Shown here one piece after another: positions 22,701-31,935 of a stretch of DNA of 64,000 bases; position 1 is the first letter of the stretch; the number at the start of each line of letters is the position of its first letter. The notes below the pieces were generated by a model. It was given only the letters and a program-made list of their open reading frames with translations, did no database searches and had not been told where the DNA came from. This DNA is from Liriodendron chinense (taxonomy: Eukaryota > Streptophyta > Magnoliopsida > Magnoliales > Magnoliaceae). The position numbers and the translations under genes are program-made. The stretch lies in contig ML058484.1 of NCBI GenBank assembly GCA_003013855.2, positions 5,753,344 to 5,817,343 of the forward strand, read 5' to 3'.

Positions 22701-25700
22701 CCAAAACTCATCCTGATTTGATGTTCAGCTGGGCTGTGTTGACTCGAAGTGTCCCGACCTGACTCGACTCAACTCGATATTTAATTATTGTAAATTAAAC
22801 TTATTAGAGAAGTTAATAAAATAGTTACATATAAGTAAATATAAAACATAATATATAACAACAACCGTTGATGTGCCCTATTGGTTAGGATTGCTGCATA
22901 TCTTGCGAGAGGATGGGAGTTCAATTCTTGTTCCTTGCTTGTTAATTTTATCTAAACCCCATCCTTCATGAACCGAGTCGTGACAATGACTTGTGCTGAG
23001 TCACTCCCAGTACCAAGTTTACCAGTGACTTGGCTCCTGAAATATCCCCGAGTCCCTCCCAGTATTGAGTTCACCAGCGAGTTGGCTTGAAATCTCGCTG
23101 AGCCGAGTTGACTCGGCCAAGTCCGAAATATCGCCAAGACACTCCACTATCGAGCTTACCAGCGACTTGGCTTGAAATCATGCCGAGCTGAGTTGAGTCG
23201 GACATGTTTTGGGTTGAGTCATTGAGTTCCAAAACTATGATTTCAAACACTCAATACATGATAAAATGCAATTGATGATTTTCTTTATTTGGTTATTTAG
23301 GTGATAAAAGGGATTGTTGATGGATGCCAACAGTCTGACTGCGCTCTTTTAGGAGGGGAGGTATTCAATTTTTATCAAGATGCTTGCTCTTTTTTCTGCT
23401 TTTAAATAACAATTAGTGCTGTTATATGATGCTTAGTTCCAGTTGATATTGTGTTCATAGTATCTTTTCTAAACATGTTAGTCTTCTTTGCTTCTTTCTG
23501 ATAAGCTGAAACCTTAAAAGTCCACTTCCCATGCACTGGCAGCAGACATCTTGTAGAGTCTGCTGATTTTAATAGAAAATATTACAACATTTTAGGCAAT
23601 CACATTGCTAACGATGAATTGGTCCAACTGGAGTTAATGGTTGCTGAGAAGGCCTGATACCTTCTTTACCTTCTTTTCATTTTCTTATGAGTTACACATC
23701 CTGATTAAATTTTATGCTTAGAATGAAACTGATTTAACTATGGGTGTTTAGATTAGTTGAATAATCTGGAAATAAATTCAATTTCCATGGAATCCAACTT
23801 TTCTACTGTTTGTGAAAAAGAAGCATGGAAATTGATTTCCATTTCCAATGTTTTACTCAAAAAATTTGAAAATTGATTTCACCCAAGTAAATATTTTAAA
23901 CATCGATTTCCATGGTTACGATAAACAACTCTCATGCAGAAGCTATGCTATAAGTTTAAAATCCAACACTGCTTCTTGACACCCTACTAACTGTTGTAAA
24001 CGGACTGGCCGAAGCCTTTAATAAGCGCCGTTGACCATTGACCTTTTAACACATCCATGGAAAATTACAATCCAAACCAAACAACAGTATTACTGTTGGA
24101 TTCTGTGGTTTTCCACCTGCTGAGGGTTCCACATGGGTTTTTCATGCCAATGTTTTGGGTTTCTCTATTCAAATAGGCTCTTAAGTTTGGATGATGGAGC
24201 TGGTTTAGGCATTCTCATGTGGTGCGCAGATACGAACTGTGTTTCCTTGTTGTGAACTTGAAACATGGGTAAAGATTGCCCTCACGGAGTGCCAATTTCT
24301 TAAAATCTCCACTTTCTCTTTTCTTCAACTACTCATGGAGTCAACTTAGTTTTCTTCAATATACCTTTTTTTTTTTCTTTTATCAATTTACAGCCATCGG
24401 TCTTTGTGGATCAAAGAAAATGGTTTGTACTTCAACAGAATATCCTCAAGCAGAATGTCATGATTACATATTAATTTGTGCTTTTGCAGACTGCAGAAAT
24501 GCCGGATTTCTATGCAGATGGAGAATATGACCTCAGTGGTTTTGCAGTCGGCATTGTAAAAAAGGACTCAGTCATTGACGGGAAAAAAATTGTAGCTGGA
24601 GATGTTCTCATTGGTCTGCCATCTAGCGGGGTTCATTCTAATGGGTTCTCCCTTGTTAGAAGGTTATTCTTTTCTTTAATAAAATTCTTGGAATGAAAAC
24701 ACGTTGGGACTTCATCTTATAACCCATGACAGAAGCAATTCATCTAGGACTCATTTTGGATGCCTGCCAGATGTGGATGGCAGTGTGCGTCCACTGCCCT
24801 GAGTGATAATGGGATGCCAAATGGCTCAACTTAAAAGAAAAAAAAGTGGGATGGCTCCTATTTGATTCCTCATACTGGGGAACACTCAAGCAGGCTTTTA
24901 GCAATGGTTCTTACAATCATTCTTACTGTTATGACTAGCTATCAGAGACTCAAATTGTTAGCCTTCTTTCCCAATTACATTTATTCTTACCAAATATTTT
25001 GTAATTTCTGCACAGGGTCTTGGCTAAAAGTGGCCTTTCTTTGAAGGACCAACTTCCTGGAGGCAGCAACAAACAAATCACGTTGGGTGAAGCTCTAATG
25101 GCTCCAACCGTCATATATGTCAAACAGGTCATCACCAGGCACAAGTACTCTTTTCTCTCAATTGGGGTTACAACCAGGTGAGGGCTGGTCCAGGCCGGGC
25201 AAGCTTAAGCGTGTTCAGGCCAGACTCGCCTATCAAAAATAAAATACTCAGCACACCAATGTTAGATAAGTTGGTCTAGTAGTATGGGCATCTTAGCATC
25301 ATTTGAAAAATTGTCCGATCGGTTTCAGTCTGATTTCAGTTCAAAATGAAATGAGTTGCCCCACCGCTCCAGGACCGAGGCAGACCAAGTTGGGGCGAAT
25401 CGTACCGGTTTCAAACCCCAGGCTATTTGCACTCTGAAACTGCCACTTACATCCATGTATAGGCAAATGCAAGTCCAGGTCCAGCCCACCATGTTATTGG
25501 GCCTAAAACTCAGGCCGGGTCCAACTCATAGGCTTTTTGCTCCACCCAAAGCCGACCTGAGCTGTTCCAGCCCAGCCCAGCCCAACTGTAACCCTTCTCT
25601 GAAATTTTGTGAATATTTAGTGCTTCAGCAATTTCTAGCGCATCTTACCTTCATTAGCAAAACAGGTTCTTGACATTATTAGCAAGGGAGGCGTCAAAGG

Positions 25701-27798
25701 GATAGCTCACATCACGGGTGGTGGTTTCACAGACAATATACCCCGTGTCTTTCCGAAAGGCCTTGGAGCTACTATCTATAAAGACTCTTGGGAAATCCCT
25801 GCCGTTTTCAAATGCATTCAAGAGGTAACAAACGAACTCGACTTCAAAACCCCATCATGCATATAACCTTTAAGCAATTGCCTAAGGGCCTTTTGAATCA
25901 AGTTATTCAATAACCGCAACTGTGGCTGTAATGGCCAGCCTTATGGCCGTTATGATGCTGGCCTTAAGGACCGTTATGGCCCTGTAATGGTTGATTTTTT
26001 TTTTTTTTTTTTTTTAAGGAAAAAATATCAGCGCTATATCGGCATGTTATGGTCCCGTATCAGTCTGTTACAGCTGCTACAGGCTCGTTACGGGCCATTT
26101 TTTTTTCCAAATCGGGTGTTATGTTCCCATAATGTGTAACAGGCCACCCGTAACATAACTGTTTTTTAATACCATGGTTTGAATGTTCTGCAAAATGCCA
26201 ATGAGAGAATCTGTCCTCTACCCAATTCCGTCTAGGAAGTGGGTCCAAAACATGGAAAGGAAATGAGGGCAACTCACCATCTGCATTTTGATGGTGACAC
26301 TACCCCCGAAACACGTGGGCATCTGGGAATTTGGGTCTGAAAACACATTTTGAGGGTACATCCAAACATGCCTAAAGCATGACACCTGTTACCGTACCTG
26401 TGGTTACCCTATCCAAATTCAGGAGGTATGTGGCTTCAGGGCATTGGTACTACTACGGCAGATTTCCCAGTTAAAGCAACACGGTCAAGTACGCTCATCT
26501 GCATCTCAAAGGTCACAACTGCTAGTGCTCATCATACAAAGAGTCACTGTTTTTGTAATACCATCCCAATCATACTTCTAAAACTTGCTGACTCGACTCG
26601 GAGCTTGGCCCAGTCAACTTGATTTGGTGGGGTTTTGAGCTGTTTCTCTGGGAAACTTGATCCTGTGCATGACTTGATTATGAGTCACGCAACTCGTGCT
26701 GACCTGAACCAGTCACCTGCTTTAGCACAGTTTCTTTCTTTTTTGAAAGGCAACTGAATTTTAATAAGGCCAAAGCCAAAAAAAGAAAAAGAAAAACTAC
26801 AAGCGGCAGCCGCTGAGGAGGCGGCCCCGGCTGCTAAAAAGAAAATCCAGGTTACATCCTTTAGATTTGGAGTTGATCTCCGCCCATTCGGCAATCAACA
26901 ATCTGATTTTGAAAGTGACTCTTTCTGCCTCAGACTTGAAATTGTCAAAACACCTGGCATTCCTTTCTGCTCAAACCACCCACTATATGGCTAAAAGCGA
27001 CATTCTCCAGATTTCCTTCATGGAGTTAGGGAGGGACACACTGTGCCACGCCAACAAACAGAGATCCATCGTACTCGGCATGGTCCATGTAACTTGGAAG
27101 TGAGCCAAAATATCCACTGCTTTAGCACAGTTTCATTATCAGCAAAAGCTAAAAATGGAGGCTTGAACCCCCAACTTCTAACACATGTTCCATTGAACTT
27201 AACAAGCCCACCGGGAAGTGAATGTGTTGAATCCTATATTTTGTATTTCTGACACTAATTATAACTATTTCTATTATTACTTATGGAATTTTTATTTAAA
27301 ATTTACTAAATATCGAGTCAAGTCGAGTCTTTGAGTCAATCAGAGTCTTCGAGTCTCTGAGTCAAGTCGAGTTTTCAAGTTTTCGGACTATGATACCAGC
27401 AAGGACTCAATTTCATTTGATTTTGTTAGGGCAGTCTCATGACCCGGTAACTTTATTTTTATTTTTATTTTTTGGTATATCAATCCTCTTGCCCTACTAC
27501 TCGAGGGACCCGAGTGCCCGAATGTTGTGGTTACATCTCAGTTTACCCACCCAATAAAATAGAGATGGACGGGTCTCTCATATGCATGCATCTGGCAAAA
27601 TTACAATGGCGATTTTGACATCTGCAGGCTGGAAGAATTGAAGATGCCGAGATGAGGAGAACATTCAATATGGGTATTGGGATGGTTATCGTTGTAAGTC
27701 CTGAGGTGTCGGTTAGAATACTTGAGGGCACACATGGAGGATATTCAGCTTGCCTCATTGGTGAGGTGACAAGCGGCGAAGGTGTGACGTACAAGTAA
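19704..27798 (+). CDS. PUR5: Phosphoribosylformylglycinamidine cyclo-ligase (AIR synthetase), plastid-targeted
   Basis: Fifth step of de novo purine synthesis: ATP-dependent closure of FGAM to aminoimidazole ribonucleotide (bacterial PurM). Eight exons read by splice consensus and family alignment: 19704-20055, 22315-22409, 22488-22589, 23301-23360, 24490-24662, 25016-25127, 25666-25824, 27628-27798. They total 1224 nt and join in frame to 407 residues. Residues 1-70 are Ser/Arg-rich and acidic-poor, like a plastid transit peptide. Family motifs in order: YKDAGVDIDAG (84-94), GTDGVGTKLK (125-134), LFFLDYFAT (exon 3), GGETAEMPDFY across the exon 4/5 junction, PSSGVHSNGFSLVRR (end of exon 5), APTVIYVKQ (exon 6), HITGGGFTDNIPRV (exon 7), RRTFNMGIGM (exon 8). 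No stop or frameshift interrupts it, so it looks functional. Introns 1 and 7 hold LINE fossils. The first donor sits directly in a (CT)n tract. The ATG was chosen as the first in frame with the transit region. Confidence 0.95.
20058..20104. repeat. CT microsatellite at the first purM donor site
   Basis: The donor GGGTACTCTCTCT is followed at once by (CT)n, so the 5' end of intron 1 is a microsatellite. Confidence 0.9.
20340..20960 (-). mobile_element. RTE-type LINE 3' fragment, decayed, in purM intron 1
   Basis: On the minus strand the text reads DVAHRIQAGWMK, then RCASGVLCDHCVPLK and RRKFYRIHIRPA, with in-frame stops, the C-terminal reverse-transcriptase tail typical of plant RTE-like LINEs. 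Downstream, a decayed GQGEGPKRT-like stretch and VADPN follow, and the 3' end is an ATGATGATT repeat (plus strand AATCATCATCATAATC), as in RTE elements. Opposite strand to purM. Confidence 0.8.
21767..21870. mobile_element. Tourist-like MITE, 104 bp, in purM intron 1
   Basis: Ends GGGTGCATTTGGTCATACC and the complement of GGGTGTGTTTCATTGCACC. Flanked by TTA on both sides (21764-21766, 21871-21873), as for PIF/Harbinger elements. Interior is palindromic around ATCATGAAATTTCATGAT. A related copy lies at 29456-29562. Confidence 0.75.
22685..23245. repeat. GACTCG-rich repeat in purM intron 3
   Basis: Dense GACTCGACTCAACTCG-type words, plus a diverged tandem block built on CCCAGTA..GAGTTYACCAGCGA.TTGGCT (22990-23180). 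A SINE-like fragment occurs at 22868-22955 (CCTATTGGTTAGGATTGC, GAGTTCAATTCTTG). Similar GAGTCAAGTCGAG text recurs at 27310-27400 and 37620-38250. Confidence 0.5.
25165..25600. repeat. GGGCTGGGCC-rich element in purM intron 6
   Basis: Low-complexity text (GGTCCAGGCCGGGCAAG ... CCAGCCCAGCCCAGCCC) like 14930-15665 and 61211-61723, probably a hAT-type MITE. The frame at 25356-25673 is an artefact of this composition. Confidence 0.5.
25905..26175. repeat. GGCCGTTATGG-type low-complexity element in purM intron 7
   Basis: Starts near AACCGCAACTGTGGCTGTAA and ends near CCCGTAACATAACTG, with many TTATGGCC / GGCCGTTA words and a T-rich run in the middle (25986-26018). Likely a MITE; ends not proven. 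Confidence 0.4.
26717..27134 (-). mobile_element. 5'-truncated L1-type LINE insertion with 18-bp target duplication
   Basis: CTGCTTTAGCACAGTTTC is present at 26717-26734 and again at 27117-27134. The minus strand between them encodes the end of an L1 ORF2, WVV*AERNARCFDN followed by RLLIAEWAEIN, the conserved W..W.ERN.R.F tail of plant L1 reverse transcriptases, with two stop codons. The 3' end is a short A-rich tail (TTTTTTGAAAG on the plus strand). Only the last about 380 bp were copied. It lies inside purM intron 7, antisense to the gene. Confidence 0.9.
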
Positions 27799-27846
27799 TG
27801 TGACTAAAAATTATGGGATGTTGTCAATAATATTATGGGATGTTTG

Positions 27847-27847
<1 letters not shown>

Positions 27848-27881
<34 letters not shown>
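27848..27881. repeat. GA microsatellite in purM 3' region
   Basis: (GA)n of about 17 units, 50 bp after the purM stop codon, likely within the 3' UTR. Confidence 0.9.
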
Positions 27882-27885
<4 letters not shown>

Positions 27886-28400
27886 GGCGATTTTGTAGTT
27901 TGTTTTCCCCCATAAGCTGATACATTGTAACTTCGATGTGGTTATGTTTATCATTAGTTAAATCAACTTTGATTAATTTTGGCTTAAAGCATCCATGGTT
28001 TGGTCTACTTTAGTAGCTAAGGGTATGTTTGGACGGGATGGGAATCCTTACGTTTTGGATTTTGTGTGACAGGGATTTGCATCTGAAAAGGCCGGTGTGT
28101 TTGGTTATGGGCTCTTCTTTCTTTCCCTTCCTTTGTTTGCTTTGGGTTCCAACTTCATGTTGATTCCATGTACAGTCATCGTGTTTGTAATCTCTGCTGC
28201 ATAAATCATCTTAACATCTATTTTGGGTTAAATGACTGTCCATCTTTCCCTCGACGGAGCAAAAGTGGTTTTGCATGGAAACCAATTACATTCCCAGGAC
28301 TTTTGATATTCCCAAACACCCCCTAAAACTTTCTTGGTTGGGGTAATGACCAAATTCTGAGGTTTTGCATGGAAACCAAGTACATTTCCATATTCCCAAA

Positions 28401-28933
28401 GAGAGTGGATTAGGTGAGACCCTGGCCTCACCCAAGACGGTGCGGCCCCTGCCGTGGAGTTACTGTGGGGCCCCTGCCGTGGAGTTACCGTGGGGCCCAC
28501 CTTAACGTATGTTTTATGTACCAACTGTGTCCATCCAAAAAATGAATCAAATCCAATTATCAGATGGACCATACCATATGAAACAGTGGTGATTAACCAG
28601 GCTAACATTAAAATCTTCTTAGAGAGCATCTTAATGTTTCTGTAGTAATTATCTACCATCCAATCTGTTGATAAGGTCACATAAGCCTGGGTGAAGGGAA
28701 AAACAAATATTATCTTGATCTAAAAGTTGTGGCCCATTAATGGTCAATTAACATTGTTTATTATGATATGGCCCACCTAATAATTGGATATGCTTCGTTT
28801 TTTTCAGAATGTTCTAAAATGATATGGGAAAATGGATGGACGGTGTGGAAACATAATACATACGTCAATGTGGGCCCCACGGTAGGGGCCGCACCCTCTT
28901 GCGCGAGTCCAAGGTCTCACCGAATCCTCTCTC
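28401..28933. mobile_element. Hairpin MITE, GAGAG-ended subfamily, with 9-bp target duplication
   Basis: Flanked by ATTCCCAAA (28392-28400) and ATTCCTAAA (28934-28942). Termini GAGAGTGGATTAGGTGAGAC and the complement GAGAGGATTCGGTGAGAC. The core is the common GGGGCCCACCTTAACGTATG ... CAATGTGGGCCCCACGG. A 27-bp block GGGGCCCCTGCCGTGGAGTT is doubled at 28444-28500. Length 533 bp. Confidence 0.9.
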
Positions 28934-28942
28934 ATTCCTAAA

Positions 28943-29455
28943 CACCCCCTAAAGCTTTTTTGGTTGGGGGAGTGACCTCATTCTGAGAATTTGCAAAACC
29001 ATCCATGGAAATGACATGCTAGGAAGGACATTCATCAGATAAAGGGATTATTAGAGGATTGGGCTCTTGATCCCGTAGTAATTTTACCTTGTCATCATCA
29101 CTCATCATACATGGTATGGTGCTGATTCCCATGTGGGCCCGCAAACATCAACAAAAACCGTTGGAAAAGGAGTCCGTCGTAGATTACACGACCCAAAAAC
29201 AGCTATGGTTGGATCATCATAGCCACACAATTAGTTGTATCCAAAATGGATGGTCTATCGTGAGAACATAACTAGTCGCAGGGCCTTAATTTGAATAGTC
29301 ATGATCATCCCATATTCGATCCAAGGTACTCAAAATCTGATGGTTGGACATGATCATGGATGGCCCACATGAATTTCAACAGGATCTGGAATGTTACCTC
29401 CAATATATTTTGCAATGTCCTGGTGGGTTTTATAAACCTGTTTGGCTTTCACAAA
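28943..29455. other. Intergenic between purM and the minus-strand gene
   Basis: No gene or resolved repeat. Short frame 29089-29271 has no support. Confidence 0.45.
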
Positions 29456-29562
29456 GGGTGTCTTTGGTTGCACCAAATTTCATGAAAATTTACACAAATT
29501 AAGATGATTAATAATATTTCATCACAAGATTCCATGAAACTAGGTGCTACCAAACGCACCCA
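29456..29562. mobile_element. Tourist-like MITE related to 21767-21870
   Basis: GGGTGTCTTTGGTTGCACC at the left and the complement of GGGTGCGTTTGGTAGCACC at the right; the interior ATTTCATGAAAATTT / TTCCATGAAAC matches the other copy. No clean 3-bp duplication. Confidence 0.65.
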
Positions 29563-29755
29563 ATATCAAAATAAAATAGAGAACTAAGATGAACCCAACA
29601 GAACCCAACAGCTTTCTAAATAAGAATGGCTTGAGCTATTTTCTCAGTTTCTAACATGCAAAAAACAACATTCATAGCATTTCAGCAGCAACAACAAAAT
29701 AGAATGGCTTTTTTAGCTCCTCTGTCTTCAGCAAAAACATGGTTAGATCTATCAT

Positions 29756-30836
29756 CTATCTTCTCCTTCGCTGATGGTAATGACTGATCCTGGCTGCTGA
29801 TGCCATTCCTCTCTTCCTGTAATTCTCACCAAAATCTCTCCTATCTGTGTTCAAATTACATAGGACTCGTCCTTCCATCTCCTCCATGCCAATGTTCCTT
29901 CTCCCACAATCTCTTTCCATGTTCTCCGATTCAGACTCTTCAATAGCTAACCTTCCTACTCCAGCCTGATAATTCCCTCCAAATCCAGCTTTCTCCATTT
30001 TCAAATTCGAGTGGTCCCTTCTTTCAAATCCATCATTGATGTTCTCCCAGTTGTTATTATCCTTAATTTCATATCTTGCCCCTCCAAAATGTCCTTGGAA
30101 ACCAGCTCTTTCCATGCTCTTGGGGTGCCTCCTTCTTCCACATCCGTCATTGATGTCCTCCGAGTTGCCGTCCTTGATGGTCCTTCTCATCCCTCCATCA
30201 AAACTCCCTCTGAAACCGGATCTCTCTATGTTCGAATTGTGGTGGCCTTTTCTTCCGAATGGATGGTTGATGTCCTCCAAATTGCTGTCCTTGATGGCAC
30301 TTCCCATCCATCCATCAAAACTAACTCCGAAACCTGCTCTCTCCAGTTCCCAAATGGGAACAGCTCTCCTTCCATTTGCTCGCGATTCTGCTGGTGGGCC
30401 GCTTAATCTATTCCCAACATAATCTCTTCTACATTCAGATCTCATGTTCTCCATTGCTGGAATCATCAATTCCTCAACAGGAAAATACCTTCCCATGTGC
30501 TGATAACTCACGCTCTCTCTTCCCCTTTCTAATTCAAGTTGCCGAAGATGCTGCCACCCATCCAATCTATCAGAGTAATGAGACCTTCGCATTTCCTCCA
30601 TCATACCCATTACATTTCTAGGTGGGTACCGCAGCGGAGGAACCAACATACCGATATTCTTTTCCTGCTGGTTTTGATAAACGGCGGGGTGTGTCATCTG
30701 ATGAGAAGCATCTCTCACATTTTGGACCCGTGTTGCTGTGCTCTGTTTAAGGCTTCCACTCCTCGCGGCAAACCGCTCCTGCCCATTGCTTGACTGGGTT
30801 GCAGCCAGCACATTTTCCTTTAGCTGCTTCTCCTTC
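29756..30836 (-). CDS. Terminal exon of an unrecognised gene with about 37-residue repeats
   Basis: A single long open frame on the minus strand, preceded at 30837-30860 by a textbook 3' splice site (T-rich tract, then TTCCTTCTAG before GAAGGAG). The exon therefore starts at 30836, one base into a codon, and codes about 359 residues to the stop. The N-terminal third is Q/R/M-rich (KEKQLKENVLAATQSS). The middle has four diverged repeats of form ER(A/S)GF.G.FDG....IKD.N.EDIN..F.R at roughly 37-residue spacing. The C terminus is basic and ends HYHQRRRR. No enzyme or membrane motif; probably disordered and possibly RNA-binding by composition, which is inference. Upstream exons should lie further right; the best candidate first exon is at 35193-35493. 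The frame running on to 30940 is intron read-through. Confidence 0.6.
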
Positions 30837-31239
30837 CTAGAAGGAAAATAAAAAAATAAAAATAAAAATGTTAATAAGAATATCATACATTTGATATAGA
30901 GTTGCATTGAAAAAGACCGTTGTAATTGCTTTACAATCAATCAAACAAAAAATACCAAGAAAACAAGGACAATACAAACAGCAAATATCATATAAACAAC
31001 AACAATCGATAACATTAGTATCACATGCGGAGTTTTCATATCTTTGTTTAATTATGGGAATCAGCCTCATTGCCTATGAACAAATTGTATTAATAGAAGT
31101 ACCATGCTTTAACTTGAAGTTCTATATTTAATACTAAATGACATGATTATTTGTGATAATGAAATCTCGGTCTGTGATAATGAAATTGTGGTTGACTCTT
31201 AGTATGTGGAAGACCTTAGAGATATTGTATCAGAGATCA

Positions 31240-31510
31240 TTTGGTGATCTTGTATTTGAAAATTACTTAACAACCCAATTGAAAATTCATTATGTTAGTC
31301 TTTTTTAGCAACATGGAATTAGAATTCAATCACAAGAATTTTGCAAGTCCGCTTTTTAGAAGAGTTTGGATCCCTTTGGCAATCTTGTATTTGAAAATTA
31401 CTTAACAACTCAATTGAAAATTCATTATGTTAGTCTTTTTTAGCAACATGGAATTAGAATTCAGTCACAAGAATTTTGCAAGTCAGCTTTTCAGAAGAGT
31501 CTGGATCCAT
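31240..31510. repeat. 134-bp tandem duplication in the left arm
   Basis: CTTGTATTTGAAAATTACTT ... GCAAGTC.GCTTTT.AGAAGAGT occurs twice head to tail. The right arm has a single copy, so the duplication followed formation of the inverted repeat. Confidence 0.85.
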
Positions 31511-31811
31511 TATAAAGCTTTGTAGAACCTACATAGCCTTACTCTACGGTCGGATTTCTAGTTTATGAGAGGGATAACCGTGTAGGTGGAGGGCATTTTT
31601 GTTTGAGAGAATAACAAAAGGTGAGAAGACAACGAGTAGCATTGGCGTCGAACAAATACATTTCTTGAAACTCTTTTCTACTTTGGGATTGAGCCCAATT
31701 CTATTAAAAGGCTTTGGAAGATAAGCTTATCCAGCAAAGGGGGCAAATTCGTTCATAAAAAGAATTGGTTATTTGCAGCTGCAAGTAGGAATCTTGTTTT
31801 AGTAGTTTGCA

Positions 31812-31935
31812 TTAGTATCAAAATATTGTACCTTTTCATTTTAAATTTTACCAGTGCATCAAGATATTGTACCTTTTCATTTTAAATTTTACCAGTGCAT
31901 CAAAATATTGTACCTTTTCATTTTAAATCTTTTCA
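31812..31935. repeat. Three-copy repeat, about 44-bp unit
   Basis: CAAAATATTGTACCTTTTCA, then TTTTAAATTTTACCAGTGCAT, three times in tandem with small changes. Absent from the right arm. Confidence 0.85.

Noticed and set aside
26428..27252. Several plus-strand frames in purM intron 7
   Set aside because: They cover a repeat and the antisense L1 fragment; no splice sites join them to purM exons.
30011..30422. Plus-strand frames opposite the 29756-30836 exon
   Set aside because: Antisense shadows; the minus frame has the splice acceptor and internal repeats.
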